Assembly: GCA_022360175.1 (NCBI GenBank)
Contig: JAKSDI010000097.1
Span: 1-64,000 of the forward strand
Length of the DNA stretch: 64,000 nt
Origin: Chitinophagales bacterium
GTDB taxonomy: Bacteria; Bacteroidota; Bacteroidia; Chitinophagales; Saprospiraceae
Direction of reading: 5' to 3'
Both the position numbers and the translations under genes were made by a program. Position 1 is the stretch's first letter, and each line of letters begins with the position of its first letter. A model generated the notes under the pieces. It saw only the letters and a list, made by a program, of their open reading frames with translations. It did not search any database and was not told the DNA's origin. Of this stretch, positions 1 to 8,605 are shown one piece after another.

Positions 1-1754
1 GCTGCACTATCGTATATAAATAAAGAAGTACTACTTGTAATCGTTTGTCCAGGAGCAAAGGAGGTTCCACTGCCATTAGAACCATTGAAATAAGATTCTC
101 CTCCTGTTAAGTTCGTTCCCGTAATAACAGGTAAAGTATAACTCCCGCATTCTGACACATTACCTAATGGATCAATATCTGGCTCAGGCGTAATGGTGAC
201 ACTAAAACTTTCTTCGTCTGAACAACCAGGAGCTGCACTATCATATATAAATAGCGTGGTACTAGTAGTAATCATATCTCCTGCAGAAAAGGAGGTTCCA
301 CTGCCACCACTACCTGTATAATAAGCTTCTGAGCCTGTTAGATTGGTTCCAGAAATAGTAGGTAATGTATAATCACCACACTCATTAACAGAAGTGGTAG
401 TCATAATATCTGGCTGACTCACAACTGTTAAATCTACATCTGCAGGTGCTGATGTACAACCTCCTACCTGGACAACAGCATAAACCGTAGCAGTAGAAGA
501 TGTATAAGAGGTAGGGGTGTTGATTTCTGTACCTGTCATGGCAGTAGGGCTAGTATAGTAGGTTACACTTCCTGAGCCGCCACTCACACTCCCATCTAGT
601 TGAGTTAAATCAAAAGTAGCCTGCCCGCTACCAGCCGTATTTTCACAAGCATTGGCTGAGGCAGCAGCAGCCACTGGTGCCGCCGTTACATTTACAGTGG
701 TAGTAGCTGTATTGGCACATTGTCCTGCAGTAGGTGTAAATGTCAAGATATGACTTCCTGATCCGACAGAAGGGTCAAAAGTATTACCACTGACTCCTGT
801 CCCCGACCAGGTCCCTGTAATGCCGCTTTGTGTGGTATTTAATGTCACAGATGCATCCGTCTCACAAAAAGGGCCTATCGCTCCAAGGCTGGGAGTAGAT
901 GCTGCATTTACAGTAACATCTGTTGTATTTTGATTGGCACACTGGCCGCCAAAAGGATTAAATGTTAAAGTCCAGGTACCTACTCCTGCTCCGGAAGGAG
1001 AAAAACTATTAAGCACTACACCGGGCCCAGACCAGTTTCCGCTCACTCCATCCTGTACCGTACTCAAGTTGACAGCTCCATCGTTTTCACAAAAAGGACC
1101 AATGGCACTTAATGTAGGGGTTGTAGATACATTTTGCAGTGTTATATCATCAAAAAAATAACGTTCTGAATTTGACTGATTACCAACCGTAATGCGTATT
1201 TGAATCGAATTGCCTACTATCATATCATGAACTGCTGTAGTAGGAAGGCCATTGTCGCCGCAAATATATCCATTGGTTGCAAAAGGAATCCATCCTCCAC
1301 CATCTACAGAATATTCTATAGTCATTTGGTCATGGCTATTGTAAAAGCCAACAGGATCATTAGTGGGGCCTCCTGGAGAATTACATTCAAAAGTTCCCTC
1401 AGATCTTATCGCTACCGAAGCCCTGACACACTCATAAGGACTAATATCTATAGAAATGGTAGTAAAGGTATTTTGATTATTTCCTCCCATATTGATACCC
1501 ACAGGAGTACAGTTAAACCCTTCTACATCTGTTACCTCAAACTCTCCATTTTGGACTCCCCATTCTACATTTCCGGGGCTATCATCACAATCATTAAACA
1601 CTGTGCTCCATAAAGCGCTATTTTGTGTCCCATTTGGATAAGAAGAAAAGTCTTCCTGCCAAAAAATCTGAGCATTCATTTGCTCCTGTCCCATGAATAG
1701 GGCAATCAATAGTAAGGTCCTAAAAGTAGTAGGCAAAGTACTCAACCAGTTCAT
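1..1754 (-). CDS. Large secreted repeat-rich surface protein, N-terminal 584 residues (partial)
   Basis: An open frame starts at the ATG at 1754-1752 and runs off the left edge without a stop. The first 25 residues form a signal peptide (MNWLSTLPTTF..., hydrophobic LLLIALFMG, then ...NAQ). Next comes a lectin/jelly-roll-like region of about 190 residues ending in RYFFDDITLQN. After that there are Ig-like modules of about 50-90 residues that resemble one another: two PTLSAIGPFCE/PSLGAIGPFCE units, then units built on ECGxYTLPxIxGTNLTG...FIYDSAAPGCS. Such strings of modules are usual in Bacteroidota adhesins and gliding-type surface proteins exported by T9SS, but the C-terminal sorting domain lies outside the window, so that part is inference. 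The gene reads away from yceD. Confidence 0.8.
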   Translation of the reverse strand, partial: MNWLSTLPTTFRTLLLIALFMGQEQMNAQIFWQEDFSSYPNGTQNSALWSTVFNDCDDSPGNVEWGVQNGEFEVTDVEGFNCTPVGINMGGNNQNTFTTISIDISPYECVRASVAIRSEGTFECNSPGGPTNDPVGFYNSHDQMTIEYSVDGGGWIPFATNGYICGDNGLPTTAVHDMIVGNSIQIRITVGNQSNSERYFFDDITLQNVSTTPTLSAIGPFCENDGAVNLSTVQDGVSGNWSGPGVVLNSFSPSGAGVGTWTLTFNPFGGQCANQNTTDVTVNAASTPSLGAIGPFCETDASVTLNTTQSGITGTWSGTGVSGNTFDPSVGSGSHILTFTPTAGQCANTATTTVNVTAAPVAAAASANACENTAGSGQATFDLTQLDGSVSGGSGSVTYYTSPTAMTGTEINTPTSYTSSTATVYAVVQVGGCTSAPADVDLTVVSQPDIMTTTSVNECGDYTLPTISGTNLTGSEAYYTGSGGSGTSFSAGDMITTSTTLFIYDSAAPGCSDEESFSVTITPEPDIDPLGNVSECGSYTLPVITGTNLTGGESYFNGSNGSGTSFAPGQTITSSTSLFIYDSA

Positions 1755-2253
1755 GCAATTGATGATTTTTACTAGACTTAGTTTAGTATTAATCAAAAGA
1801 CAACATCCTCGTGTTATCATCTTTTGATTGATTCTTTTTTATTCGTATTCGGGGAATTGGAGTAGGGTCATTGTCCCTTTCTGGTAATAGAATCCCAGTA
1901 TAATGCCTCTCAATAATCTTGAGCGTAATAACTGGGCATTTTTTCATACTTAAACATAGTATTATTGCTGGATTTTGATAGCCAATCATTGCGGTATCGC
2001 CCCACCAACTTCTACTAGCGCACAAAAATAGGGGAAATCCTGAAATAAGTGCGTTAACTGTATTTTAATTAACCACAACATATAAATTTATATATACTTC
2101 TCCACTATATTATGGAAATAGATGCTAGTACTATAAAAAATTTAAAAGATTAGTTTTTTTAGCTCTGAAAAAGCTTTATCTTTGCATCCGCTTTTTACTA
2201 AATGAACAGAGTTTACACAAAAGTGTAGTAGACTAACTTAAAAGCCTGATACA
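1755..2253. other. Intergenic region between divergent genes
   Basis: About 500 bases separate the divergent repeat-protein gene and yceD. The stretch is AT-rich. The one clear element is a promoter-like TATCTTTG near the yceD side. A 78-codon minus-strand frame at 1789-2025 has no protein-like composition and was not accepted as a gene. Confidence 0.5.
2177..2184 (+). promoter_or_regulatory. Bacteroidota -7 box for yceD-rpmF
   Basis: TATCTTTG matches the Bacteroidota housekeeping sigma -7 consensus TAnnTTTG exactly. It lies about 70 bases before the yceD start. No clear -33 TTG is seen at the expected distance, so this is a moderate call. Confidence 0.5.
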
Positions 2254-2808
2254 ATGGATCCCTTAATTGCTTATTCGATTCCCGTAAAGGGATTGCACAG
2301 TGGAATCCATCAATTTGATTATCAAATTGATCGCTCTTTTTTTGAAAGTTTTGAAGACGCTCCCATAAAGGAGGGCGCAATCAAGCTAGAAGTAGACTTT
2401 GACAAGCGCGATGATATGTTTGTACTTTGGTTTCGGTTTTCCGGCACTGTGGGTACAGCTTGTGATCGTTGTTTGGCAGCAATAGATTTACCAATAGAAG
2501 GTGAGGAGAGGTTATTGATAAAACTAACAGAAACGCCTGAAGAGGTATCAGAAGATCCCGAGGTAGTTTTTGTAAGTTCAGAAATTCAAAAACTGAATAT
2601 CGCTCCTTATGCGTATGAGTTTATTTGCTTGTCGCTCCCTTTAATAAAGGTTTATGATTGCGAAGAGGATACTCCTCGCCCATGTGATCAGGAAATGCTT
2701 AAATACCTCAGTCAAAATAGTGGTAGCAGTGTAGAAGAAGCAGAAGAGGAATCACAAGAAAGCAATCCTATTTGGGACGCATTAAAAGATTTGAATAACA
2801 ATAAATAA
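2254..2808 (+). CDS. yceD: YceD/DUF177 family protein (23S rRNA/L32-linked)
   Basis: This 184-residue acidic protein carries the family core VGTACDRCLAAIDLPIEGE near residues 68-86, including the CxxC pair, and ends in a low-complexity Glu/Ser-rich tail. DUF177 (YceD) proteins are linked to 23S rRNA accumulation and almost always precede rpmF. The L32 gene follows here after 47 bases in the same direction, which strongly supports the assignment. The two are probably co-transcribed from the TATCTTTG promoter. The start ATG (MDPLIAYSIP) is the first in frame and gives the usual Bacteroidota length. Confidence 0.88.
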   Translation: MDPLIAYSIPVKGLHSGIHQFDYQIDRSFFESFEDAPIKEGAIKLEVDFDKRDDMFVLWFRFSGTVGTACDRCLAAIDLPIEGEERLLIKLTETPEEVSEDPEVVFVSSEIQKLNIAPYAYEFICLSLPLIKVYDCEEDTPRPCDQEMLKYLSQNSGSSVEEAEEESQESNPIWDALKDLNNNK

Positions 2809-2855
2809 TATGAGGCTATAAAGCCTCTTGTACTAATAGTTTAAAATTTTTAGCG

Positions 2856-3050
2856 ATGGCACATCCTAAGAGTAGAATATCGAAGCAGAGAAAGCGTAAG
2901 CGCAGAACCCACAAGGTTGCAGTAGCACCTAATGTAGCTACTTGTCCAACAACTGGTGAGAAGCATTTATTCCACCGTGCTTACTACGATGTAGAAGGCA
3001 ACATGTACTACCGTGGCAAAATGATTGTAAAAGTAGACGAAGAAGCTTAG
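2856..3050 (+). CDS. rpmF: 50S ribosomal protein L32 (bL32)
   Basis: This 64-residue basic protein begins MAHPKSRISKQRKRKRRTH, the classic bL32 N-terminus, followed by VAPNVATCPTTGEKHLFHRAYY. Only one cysteine is present, so the four-cysteine zinc ribbon of many L32 proteins is missing. This is a C-minus, zinc-independent form. It sits directly after yceD and before a terminator-like hairpin, the usual yceD-rpmF pair. Confidence 0.96.
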   Translation: MAHPKSRISKQRKRKRRTHKVAVAPNVATCPTTGEKHLFHRAYYDVEGNMYYRGKMIVKVDEEA

Positions 3051-3076
3051 TAGCATCTTTTTCTCAAAAGCATAAT

Positions 3077-3114
3077 AAAGCTCCCATCTAATTGTGTTGA
3101 TGTGGGGCTTTTTG
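3077..3114 (+). terminator. Probable intrinsic terminator after rpmF
   Basis: An imperfect hairpin (AAAGCTCCCATC ... GATGTGGGGCTTT) is followed by a T-run. It lies 26 bases after the rpmF stop. Confidence 0.55.
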
Positions 3115-3243
3115 TGTTTCTTTACTCTGTATTACAACTGTAGATGTATACTACATTTTTTGCTTGAAAATTAAGCTCCATCAAATAGTAGTTACAATTT
3201 CTTAAACTACTACTAACTATTCAGCATAAAAAACAAAGCCCTG

Positions 3244-3627
3244 ATGAAGAAAATAGTACAAACAGATAAAGCTCCAGCTCCCGTAGGCCCATACAATCAA
3301 GCGATTATCCATAATGGTACGCTTTATGCATCTGGCCAGATTGCGATCAATCCTGAAAATGGATCACTTATTACTAGTGATATTGAAGCGGAGACTCATC
3401 AGGTAATGAAAAATATTGGAGCCATTTTGGAAGAGGCAGGATTAAGCTACGAGGATATAATAAAGTGTTCTATTTTCGTTTCAGATATAAATAACTACGG
3501 CAGAATCAATGATGTCTATGCTTCTTATTTTGATGAAGCGACTGCCCCGGCAAGAGAGTTGGTAGAAGTTGCCAATTTGCCCAAGCTGGTTAATGTTGAG
3601 ATATCTGTAATTGCTGCCTTTGATTAA
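3244..3627 (+). CDS. ridA: RidA family reactive intermediate/imine deaminase
   Basis: This 127-residue protein has the full RidA (YjgF/UK114) pattern: an N-terminal APAPVGPYNQAI segment, YASGQIAINPENG, and the C-terminal ARELVEVANLPKLVNVEIS. RidA hydrolyses reactive enamine/imine intermediates such as 2-aminoacrylate released by PLP enzymes like threonine dehydratase, and a threonine dehydratase gene lies near 34 kb. The arginine in the PAREL motif (about residue 106), which binds the substrate carboxylate in active RidA, is present. A small secreted-protein gene follows 15 bases downstream. Confidence 0.95.
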   Translation: MKKIVQTDKAPAPVGPYNQAIIHNGTLYASGQIAINPENGSLITSDIEAETHQVMKNIGAILEEAGLSYEDIIKCSIFVSDINNYGRINDVYASYFDEATAPARELVEVANLPKLVNVEISVIAAFD

Positions 3628-3642
3628 CCTACAATTTTACCA

Positions 3643-4143
3643 ATGAAGAAAATTGCTATTCTCCTGACTATCTGCCTTTGCAGTGCATCATTTTTAGTAG
3701 CTCAGCCCGAAGGTGAAACAATTACTCGTGCGGAAGCTGAAGAAATTCTTGCCGACAAAATGATCAACCGCGTGCAGGAAATCACTGCTCGTATTGATGC
3801 TCGCTTATCACAACTGAAGCCGATCATTAAGGAAATGCCGGCCTCTGAAACCAATCCAACCAACAGGACGCTTATCCTTTGGATGCAGGATGGCAAAGCA
3901 CAAAAGCTGGAAATTTCCGAACCAGGGCAAGAAACCAGTTCTCTATACTACTTCGCTGATGAGGAACTCTTCTTTGTTAAGCAACCCTTCTCTCGTTTCA
4001 TCTTTATTGGTGGCCAATTAGAATATTGGCTGGATGATAGCTGGGGGCCAAATCGAGTAGCCAGGGAACTATTAACTCAAAGAGAGAATTTACTATACGA
4101 TGAAGTAAATTCTTACCTCCAGTGGATTTACAGCCAGTATTAA
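3643..4143 (+). CDS. Small secreted protein of unknown function
   Basis: This 166-residue protein has a clear signal peptide (MKKIAILLTICLCSASFLVAQ, cleavage near residue 20). The mature part is mixed alpha/beta, with a helical, Glu/Arg-rich start (TRAEAEEILADKMINRVQEI) and an aromatic C-terminal half ending YLQWIYSQY. No catalytic motif and no T9SS tail are seen, so it is probably periplasmic. It follows ridA by 15 bases on the same strand and may be co-transcribed with it. I do not recognise the family. Confidence 0.75.
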   Translation: MKKIAILLTICLCSASFLVAQPEGETITRAEAEEILADKMINRVQEITARIDARLSQLKPIIKEMPASETNPTNRTLILWMQDGKAQKLEISEPGQETSSLYYFADEELFFVKQPFSRFIFIGGQLEYWLDDSWGPNRVARELLTQRENLLYDEVNSYLQWIYSQY

Positions 4144-4250
4144 ATCAGAAATTTCTGCTTGGGGAATATTAAAAAGGAGGCTTTCTACACGACATCCGTG
4201 ATAGGAGGATTTTTTTTATCTTCGCGGCCGAATAAACTTACTTATTAGAT

Positions 4251-5267
4251 ATGGAAAAGAGGAAACAGGTACTCTCTGCTATCCAGCCTACTGGATACAT
4301 GCACTTTGGCAACTACTTTGGTGCAGTAAAAAACTGGGTACGCCTCCAGGAAGAATATGATTGTATCTATGGTGTTGTTGACTATCATGCCATGACAATG
4401 CCCTATAAGCCTAAAAAATTGCGCGAGAATACCTGGGAAATGATATTCAAGCTCATTGCAGTAGGTGTAAAACCAGATACCCTCTTTATCCAATCTCTAG
4501 TACCTGAGCATGCAGAACTATGTTGGATATTCAACTGCTTTACTTCCTATGGCCAGTTGTCTCGCATGACCCAGTTTAAGGACAAGAGTAATCAAAGCAA
4601 AGAAAAAGCAGATGATAACTTTATTTCTGCAGGCCTGCTTGATTATCCAGTTCTACAAGCTGCTGATATTCTTATTTACCGAGCAGATTATGTACCTGTA
4701 GGTAAAGATCAGGAACAACATTTAGAATTAACACGTAATATTGCTCAACGCTTTAACAATCAGGTTGGAAAGGAGTTTTTCGTATTGCCGGAACCCTTAT
4801 TCACAGAGGTACCAAAGGTGCGATCTACTGCAGATCCTAGCCGTAAAATGAGTAAAAGCGCAGGGGAAAAACATTACATCGATGTTTTTGGTGATGAAAA
4901 TAGGATTCGCAAGCAAATCCGATCTGCAGTTACCGACACCGGAGAATCCAAAACAGATGGAGAAATGAGCGAGGGTATTAAGAATTTGTTTGAATTGCTT
5001 AAAGCGGCCGAACAAATGGATACTCATAACAGCTTGATGAATGACTATAATAATGGGACACTCAAGTATGTAGAACTGAAAGATGCTGTAGCGGATGCTC
5101 TTGTTGACTTAAGTTCATCTTTCCGTGAGCGCAAACAAGAGTTACTTGCTAATAAGAAAGAGGTTAAGAACCAGATTAAAGCTTCTTCAGCCAATATCAG
5201 AAAGCAGGCACAAGAGACTGTACGCCAGGTGAAAGAGCTGGCAGGATTGGGAAATGTGAGGTATTAG
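4251..5267 (+). CDS. trpS: Tryptophanyl-tRNA synthetase
   Basis: This 338-residue class I aminoacyl-tRNA synthetase charges tRNA-Trp. The HIGH-type motif reads TGYMHFGNY at residues 14-22, and the KMSKS loop is exact at residues 199-203 (RKMSKSAGEKHY). Other TrpS hallmarks are GVVDYHAMT, DYPVLQAADILIY and VGKDQEQHLELTR. The length is normal. A -7-like TATCTTCG (4217-4224) lies 27 bases before the start codon. The C-terminal 60 residues are a Lys/Arg/Gln-rich helix, common for the family. Confidence 0.97.
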   Translation: MEKRKQVLSAIQPTGYMHFGNYFGAVKNWVRLQEEYDCIYGVVDYHAMTMPYKPKKLRENTWEMIFKLIAVGVKPDTLFIQSLVPEHAELCWIFNCFTSYGQLSRMTQFKDKSNQSKEKADDNFISAGLLDYPVLQAADILIYRADYVPVGKDQEQHLELTRNIAQRFNNQVGKEFFVLPEPLFTEVPKVRSTADPSRKMSKSAGEKHYIDVFGDENRIRKQIRSAVTDTGESKTDGEMSEGIKNLFELLKAAEQMDTHNSLMNDYNNGTLKYVELKDAVADALVDLSSSFRERKQELLANKKEVKNQIKASSANIRKQAQETVRQVKELAGLGNVRY

Positions 5268-5318
5268 GGTGATTGGCGATGCCTCAACTACGCTGATCAG
5301 CTACCTTGGGCAAAGGAT

Positions 5319-5367
5319 GATTGGTGATTGGTGATTGGTGATTGGTGATTGGTGATTGGTGATTGGT
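5319..5367. repeat. Heptamer array GATTGGT x7
   Basis: There are seven perfect tandem copies of GATTGGT, preceded at 5277-5318 by a lead-in containing CTCAACTACGCTGATCAGCT. A closely related lead-in and the same heptamer recur at 22.1 kb. The array lies in the trpS-FAH intergenic region and has no spacers. Confidence 0.95.
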
Positions 5368-5440
5368 GAATAGTGAATCTTAAACCATAGGCCTAAAAAC
5401 CCAAACCCAATATTTTTAATTTCTTGTTTAGAATTCTACT

Positions 5441-6061
5441 ATGAAAATAATCTGCATAGGTCGAAATTATATTGATCACGCCAAAGAGCTAAACAATCCT
5501 GTACCTAGCAAACCCTTGGTTTTCATGAAGCCGCCATCAGCTTTGCTGGTGAATAACAAACCTTTCTACTACCCGGATTTTACGGAAGATTTGCATTATG
5601 AGCTGGAAGTAGTGCTAAAAATTGGTAAAAACGGAAGGCATATCCAGCCTGAGTTTGCTAGTGGATATTACTCAGAAATTGCGCTAGGTATTGATTTCAC
5701 AGCTAGGGATATACAACAGCAATGCAAGGAAAAAGGACATCCCTGGGAGATAGCAAAGGGTTTTGATGGATCGGCTGTATTAAGTCCTTTTGTTTCTATT
5801 GAAGAAGTCAATCACCAGGCGATAGAGTTTGAGTTGAAAAAAAATGGAGAAAGTGTACAAAGAGGGAACACTAAAGACCTCATCTTCACTTTTGAAGACA
5901 TCATTGTTTATGCCTCTCGCTTTTTTAAACTACAGATGGGCGATTTGATCTATACAGGTACTCCTGCCGGTGTAGGCCCTGTAACAATTGGTGATAAACT
6001 AGAAGGGTTTCTGCATACTCAAGCCGAAGTAAAACACTTGTTATCCTGCGAAATAAAATAA
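5441..6061 (+). CDS. Fumarylacetoacetate hydrolase (FAH) family protein
   Basis: This 206-residue protein matches the short FAHD1/YcgM-type branch, whose members act as acylpyruvate hydrolases or oxaloacetate decarboxylases with Mg2+. The metal ligands expected from the family are visible: Glu54 and Glu56 in HYELEVVLKI and Asp85 in GIDFTARD. The lid/catalytic region IGRNYIDHAKELNN opens the protein, and GDLIYTGTPAGVGPV marks the C-terminal half. It stands alone between trpS and metK, so the neighbours do not indicate the substrate. Confidence 0.9.
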   Translation: MKIICIGRNYIDHAKELNNPVPSKPLVFMKPPSALLVNNKPFYYPDFTEDLHYELEVVLKIGKNGRHIQPEFASGYYSEIALGIDFTARDIQQQCKEKGHPWEIAKGFDGSAVLSPFVSIEEVNHQAIEFELKKNGESVQRGNTKDLIFTFEDIIVYASRFFKLQMGDLIYTGTPAGVGPVTIGDKLEGFLHTQAEVKHLLSCEIK

Positions 6062-6196
6062 TCGGACTAGTAATTATAAAATAAATTCAGCTTCATAAAC
6101 GATCAAATCACCCTTTGTAATTCGTACTGTCGTATTACTTGCTACAATACATTTTATTCCTGCCCAATTTATTTTTAAATGATTCTAAAGTATTTC

Positions 6197-6204
6197 TATT
6201 TTTG
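6197..6204 (+). promoter_or_regulatory. Bacteroidota -7 box for metK leader
   Basis: TATTTTTG matches TAnnTTTG. Transcription would start near 6211, immediately before the first leader hairpin and about 140 bases before metK. The -33 element is not clear. Confidence 0.6.
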
Positions 6205-6210
6205 CAGGGT

Positions 6211-6350
6211 TTTTAAGTAGGTGCATATCGATAAATCGTCCTGCTTAGTTTTAAAATTTACCTTCTTTGACAAAGAATTTGCTCATAATCATAGGGATCG
6301 CTCCTATTCAGTAAAGGAAGACTGTCAAAGGACCAAATTCATAAGATTCT
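6211..6350 (+). promoter_or_regulatory. Structured 5' leader of metK, possible cis-regulatory RNA
   Basis: The roughly 140-base untranslated leader can fold into two separate stems. Stem 1 pairs 6214-6221 (TAAGTAGG) with 6240-6247 (CCTGCTTA), 8 bp with one G-U. Stem 2 pairs 6263-6272 (TTCTTTGACA) with 6323-6332 (TGTCAAAGGA), 10 bp with one G-U. Stem 2 encloses a smaller hairpin, 6291-6295 (ATAGG) with 6303-6307 (CCTAT). It does not match the SAM-I or SAM-II consensus as I know them. A role in sensing S-adenosylmethionine is only inferred from position. Confidence 0.4.
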
Positions 6351-7604
6351 ATGCCTTATTTATTCACTTCAGAGTCCGTTTCAGAGGGGCATCCAGACAA
6401 AGTAGCTGATCAGATCAGTGATTCCCTTGTGGACCATTTTCTTGCATTTGACCCACAAAGTAAAGTTGCCTGTGAAACATTGGTAACTACAGGCCAGGTA
6501 GTACTGGCAGGTGAGGTTAAATCTACGACATACCTTGATGTGCAGCAAATTGCACGTGATGTGATAGAGCGAATTGGTTATACCAAGTCGGAATATATGT
6601 TTGAGGCCCACTCTTGTGGTGTTCTTTCTGCTATTCATGAGCAATCTCCCGATATTAATCAGGGAGTAGAAAGAGCCAATCCCGAAGATCAGGGAGCAGG
6701 TGATCAGGGTATGATGTTTGGTTATGCAAGTAACGAAACTGATGACTACATGCCTTTAGCACTATCTATGGCTCATAAGATTTTGCAGGAATTGGCAGAT
6801 ATCCGCAAAGCGGGGGAAGAAATGACATACTTACGCCCTGATTCAAAATCACAAGTGACTATCGAATATTCTGATGATAATGTACCTCAGCGTATCGATT
6901 CTATTGTTGTTTCTACACAACATGATGATTTTGATGAAGACGACACGATGTTAGCTCAAATCAGAGAAGACGTTATCAATATAGTTGTACCACGTGTGAA
7001 GGCACAACTTAAACCAGAATTGCAACGACTATTCACTGATGACATTACTTACCATATCAATCCTACTGGCAAGTTTGTTATTGGTGGGCCACATGGTGAT
7101 ACTGGTTTGACTGGCCGTAAAATCATCGTTGATACTTACGGTGGCAAGGGAGCACACGGTGGTGGTGCTTTTTCTGGCAAAGATCCATCAAAAGTAGACC
7201 GTTCTGCAGCTTATGCTACTCGTCATATTGCCAAGAACCTGGTTGCTGCTGGTGTTTGTAATGAAGTTTTGGTACAGGTATCCTATGCAATTGGAGTAGC
7301 TGCTCCAACCAATATTTATGTCAACACTTACGGTTCTGCTAATGTAGATATGCAAGACAGTGAAATTGCTAATAAAGTAACTGAAATCTTCGATATGCGT
7401 CCTTATGCCATCGAACAACGTTTGAAGTTACGTACTCCAATTTACTCTGAGTCTGCTGCTTATGGCCATATGGGCCGCACTCCTGAAGTGAAGACCGTAG
7501 CTTTTAAAGATGGCTCTGGCAATCAAAAGAAAGTAGAAGTAGAAACTTTTACATGGGAAAAGCTGGATTACGTTGATAAAGTAAAAGCAGCTTTTAACAT
7601 CTAA
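6351..7604 (+). CDS. metK: S-adenosylmethionine synthetase
   Basis: This 417-residue methionine adenosyltransferase makes S-adenosylmethionine from methionine and ATP in the cytosol. Signature stretches are [20 protein letters not shown] at the N-terminus, [12 protein letters not shown] in the middle, and [13 protein letters not shown] with [18 protein letters not shown] for the ATP/phosphate site. The length is normal for the Bacteroidota form. The first in-frame ATG (MPYLFTSES) is the family start. The gene follows a structured leader and ends at a strong terminator, so it is monocistronic. Its product feeds the two AdoMet-dependent betaine-lipid enzymes at 37-39 kb, among others. Confidence 0.98.
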   Translation: MPYLFTSESVSEGHPDKVADQISDSLVDHFLAFDPQSKVACETLVTTGQVVLAGEVKSTTYLDVQQIARDVIERIGYTKSEYMFEAHSCGVLSAIHEQSPDINQGVERANPEDQGAGDQGMMFGYASNETDDYMPLALSMAHKILQELADIRKAGEEMTYLRPDSKSQVTIEYSDDNVPQRIDSIVVSTQHDDFDEDDTMLAQIREDVINIVVPRVKAQLKPELQRLFTDDITYHINPTGKFVIGGPHGDTGLTGRKIIVDTYGGKGAHGGGAFSGKDPSKVDRSAAYATRHIAKNLVAAGVCNEVLVQVSYAIGVAAPTNIYVNTYGSANVDMQDSEIANKVTEIFDMRPYAIEQRLKLRTPIYSESAAYGHMGRTPEVKTVAFKDGSGNQKKVEVETFTWEKLDYVDKVKAAFNI

Positions 7605-7636
7605 ACTTAGTTAGTACTTACTATATAAGTAAAAAA

Positions 7637-7672
7637 TAAACCCGGCAGAGTATTTACTTTGCCGGGTTTTAT
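7637..7672 (+). terminator. Intrinsic terminator of metK
   Basis: A perfect stem AAACCCGGCA/TGCCGGGTTT with a 12-base loop is followed by a T-rich run, 33 bases after the metK stop. Confidence 0.92.
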
Positions 7673-7751
7673 TATTTATTGATGATATATACTATCACCC
7701 ACAATAATACCAGAGTATAAAAAACTTTTATGAGAGCATATTAAAACCTTA

Positions 7752-8333
7752 TTAATCCTGTTGTAAATCACCGGTTTTGATGCCTATAATATCCAGATTG
7801 TTAATATCATCTGTCAATTGTACTTCAATATTAGTCGCATCAAATGGATTCATAGGATTTGGGAAAGAGGTTGATTCCAAAATGAAACGCCAGGAGCCAG
7901 CGGGGAAAGTATTGTCTATGTTCAAGATAACTCTCCTCATTAGTACAAGATCTAGTGTACTCAAGCTTCCACTATCATTTGCATCACCTGCCAGGATTTT
8001 GTATGGCGAATCTAGAGATTCAATACCAAGGATATGCATTGCACCTAACACCACGTCCATTGTACTTACGCCTAGTAAAACAGAACCATCAAAAGAACAC
8101 ACTATCGAATAGGTGGCTCCTACTGGTAAATCTTCCAATACGTAATTTCCTGAAGCAGATGTGGTAGTAAAATCAACAAGATTTCCATTTGCGTCCACAG
8201 CCTGGACACTTACACCCTCAAGTGGTGTAATATTATCACTTGCCATAGTTACTGTGCCAGAAATAGATGCAGTTTGTGCTACTAGAGCAAAAGAACAAAA
8301 AAGAGATAAAGTCAATAAATATATACGCTTCAT
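7752..8333 (-). CDS. Secreted protein with carboxypeptidase-regulatory-like and dockerin-like segments
   Basis: This 193-residue protein has a signal peptide (MKRIYLLTLSLFCSFALVAQ). Residues ~23-105 form an Ig-like CarboxypepD_reg-type domain (SGTVTMASDNITPLEGVSVQA ... GNYVLEDLPVGATYSI). A dockerin-like calcium-binding stretch follows at about 115-140 (GDANDSGSLSTLDLVLMRRV), then an SWRFI...FPNPMNPFDA tail. This combination is usually the C-terminal part of longer Bacteroidota surface proteins; here it stands alone with no T9SS sorting domain. It lies downstream of the cohesin-bearing giant on the same strand, so a partner role is possible but unproven. Confidence 0.8.
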   Translation of the reverse strand: MKRIYLLTLSLFCSFALVAQTASISGTVTMASDNITPLEGVSVQAVDANGNLVDFTTTSASGNYVLEDLPVGATYSIVCSFDGSVLLGVSTMDVVLGAMHILGIESLDSPYKILAGDANDSGSLSTLDLVLMRRVILNIDNTFPAGSWRFILESTSFPNPMNPFDATNIEVQLTDDINNLDIIGIKTGDLQQD

Positions 8334-8348
8334 GATTAATGTTTTTTA

Positions 8349-8512
8349 AGAGCATGTTTGGGATTTATTAATCGGACTTATTCCGTCACTAATTGGCTTA
8401 TATTTTGTTGGAAGAACACTCATTTAGCTTTGGCTAAAATCGTAACCTTCCGCCTCATCTAATCCAATTAGTGGCAAAATCGTCTCAAAGAACAAATACC
8501 CAAACACGCTCT
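8349..8512. mobile_element. MITE-like inverted-repeat element, family A copy 1
   Basis: The 164-bp element is bounded by AGAGCATGTTTGGG and CCCAAACACGCTCT, 14-bp inverted termini with one mismatch. It has no coding capacity. The same terminal motif bounds elements at 15.5, 17.7 and 57.9 kb. Confidence 0.6.
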
Positions 8513-8530
8513 AAGATTTTGAGAAATATA

Positions 8531-8550
8531 GGGAGCCCCGAAGAGCTCCC
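8531..8550 (-). terminator. UUCG-capped hairpin downstream of the cohesin protein gene
   Basis: Read on the minus strand, GGGAGCTC-TTCG-GGGCTCCC forms an 8-bp stem with a C(UUCG)G tetraloop, 55 bases after the stop of the 1677-residue gene. The T-tract after it is weak (TATATTTC). Confidence 0.6.
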
Positions 8551-8605
8551 ACTATTCGAAAGGGTACACTGTAAATCAGTTTAGAATTTTCGACTTATCC
8601 GAGTA

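Noticed and set aside
1789..2025. 78-codon minus-strand frame
   Set aside because: Composition is not protein-like, there is no ribosome site or family likeness, and it lies in a promoter-bearing gap.
5319..5367. CRISPR array
   Set aside because: The heptamers are contiguous with no spacers; the same applies at 22147-22209 and 35035-35395.
6221..6409. 62-codon frame across the metK leader
   Set aside because: It overlaps the metK start out of frame and covers the hairpins, with no sign of a real leader peptide such as a methionine run.
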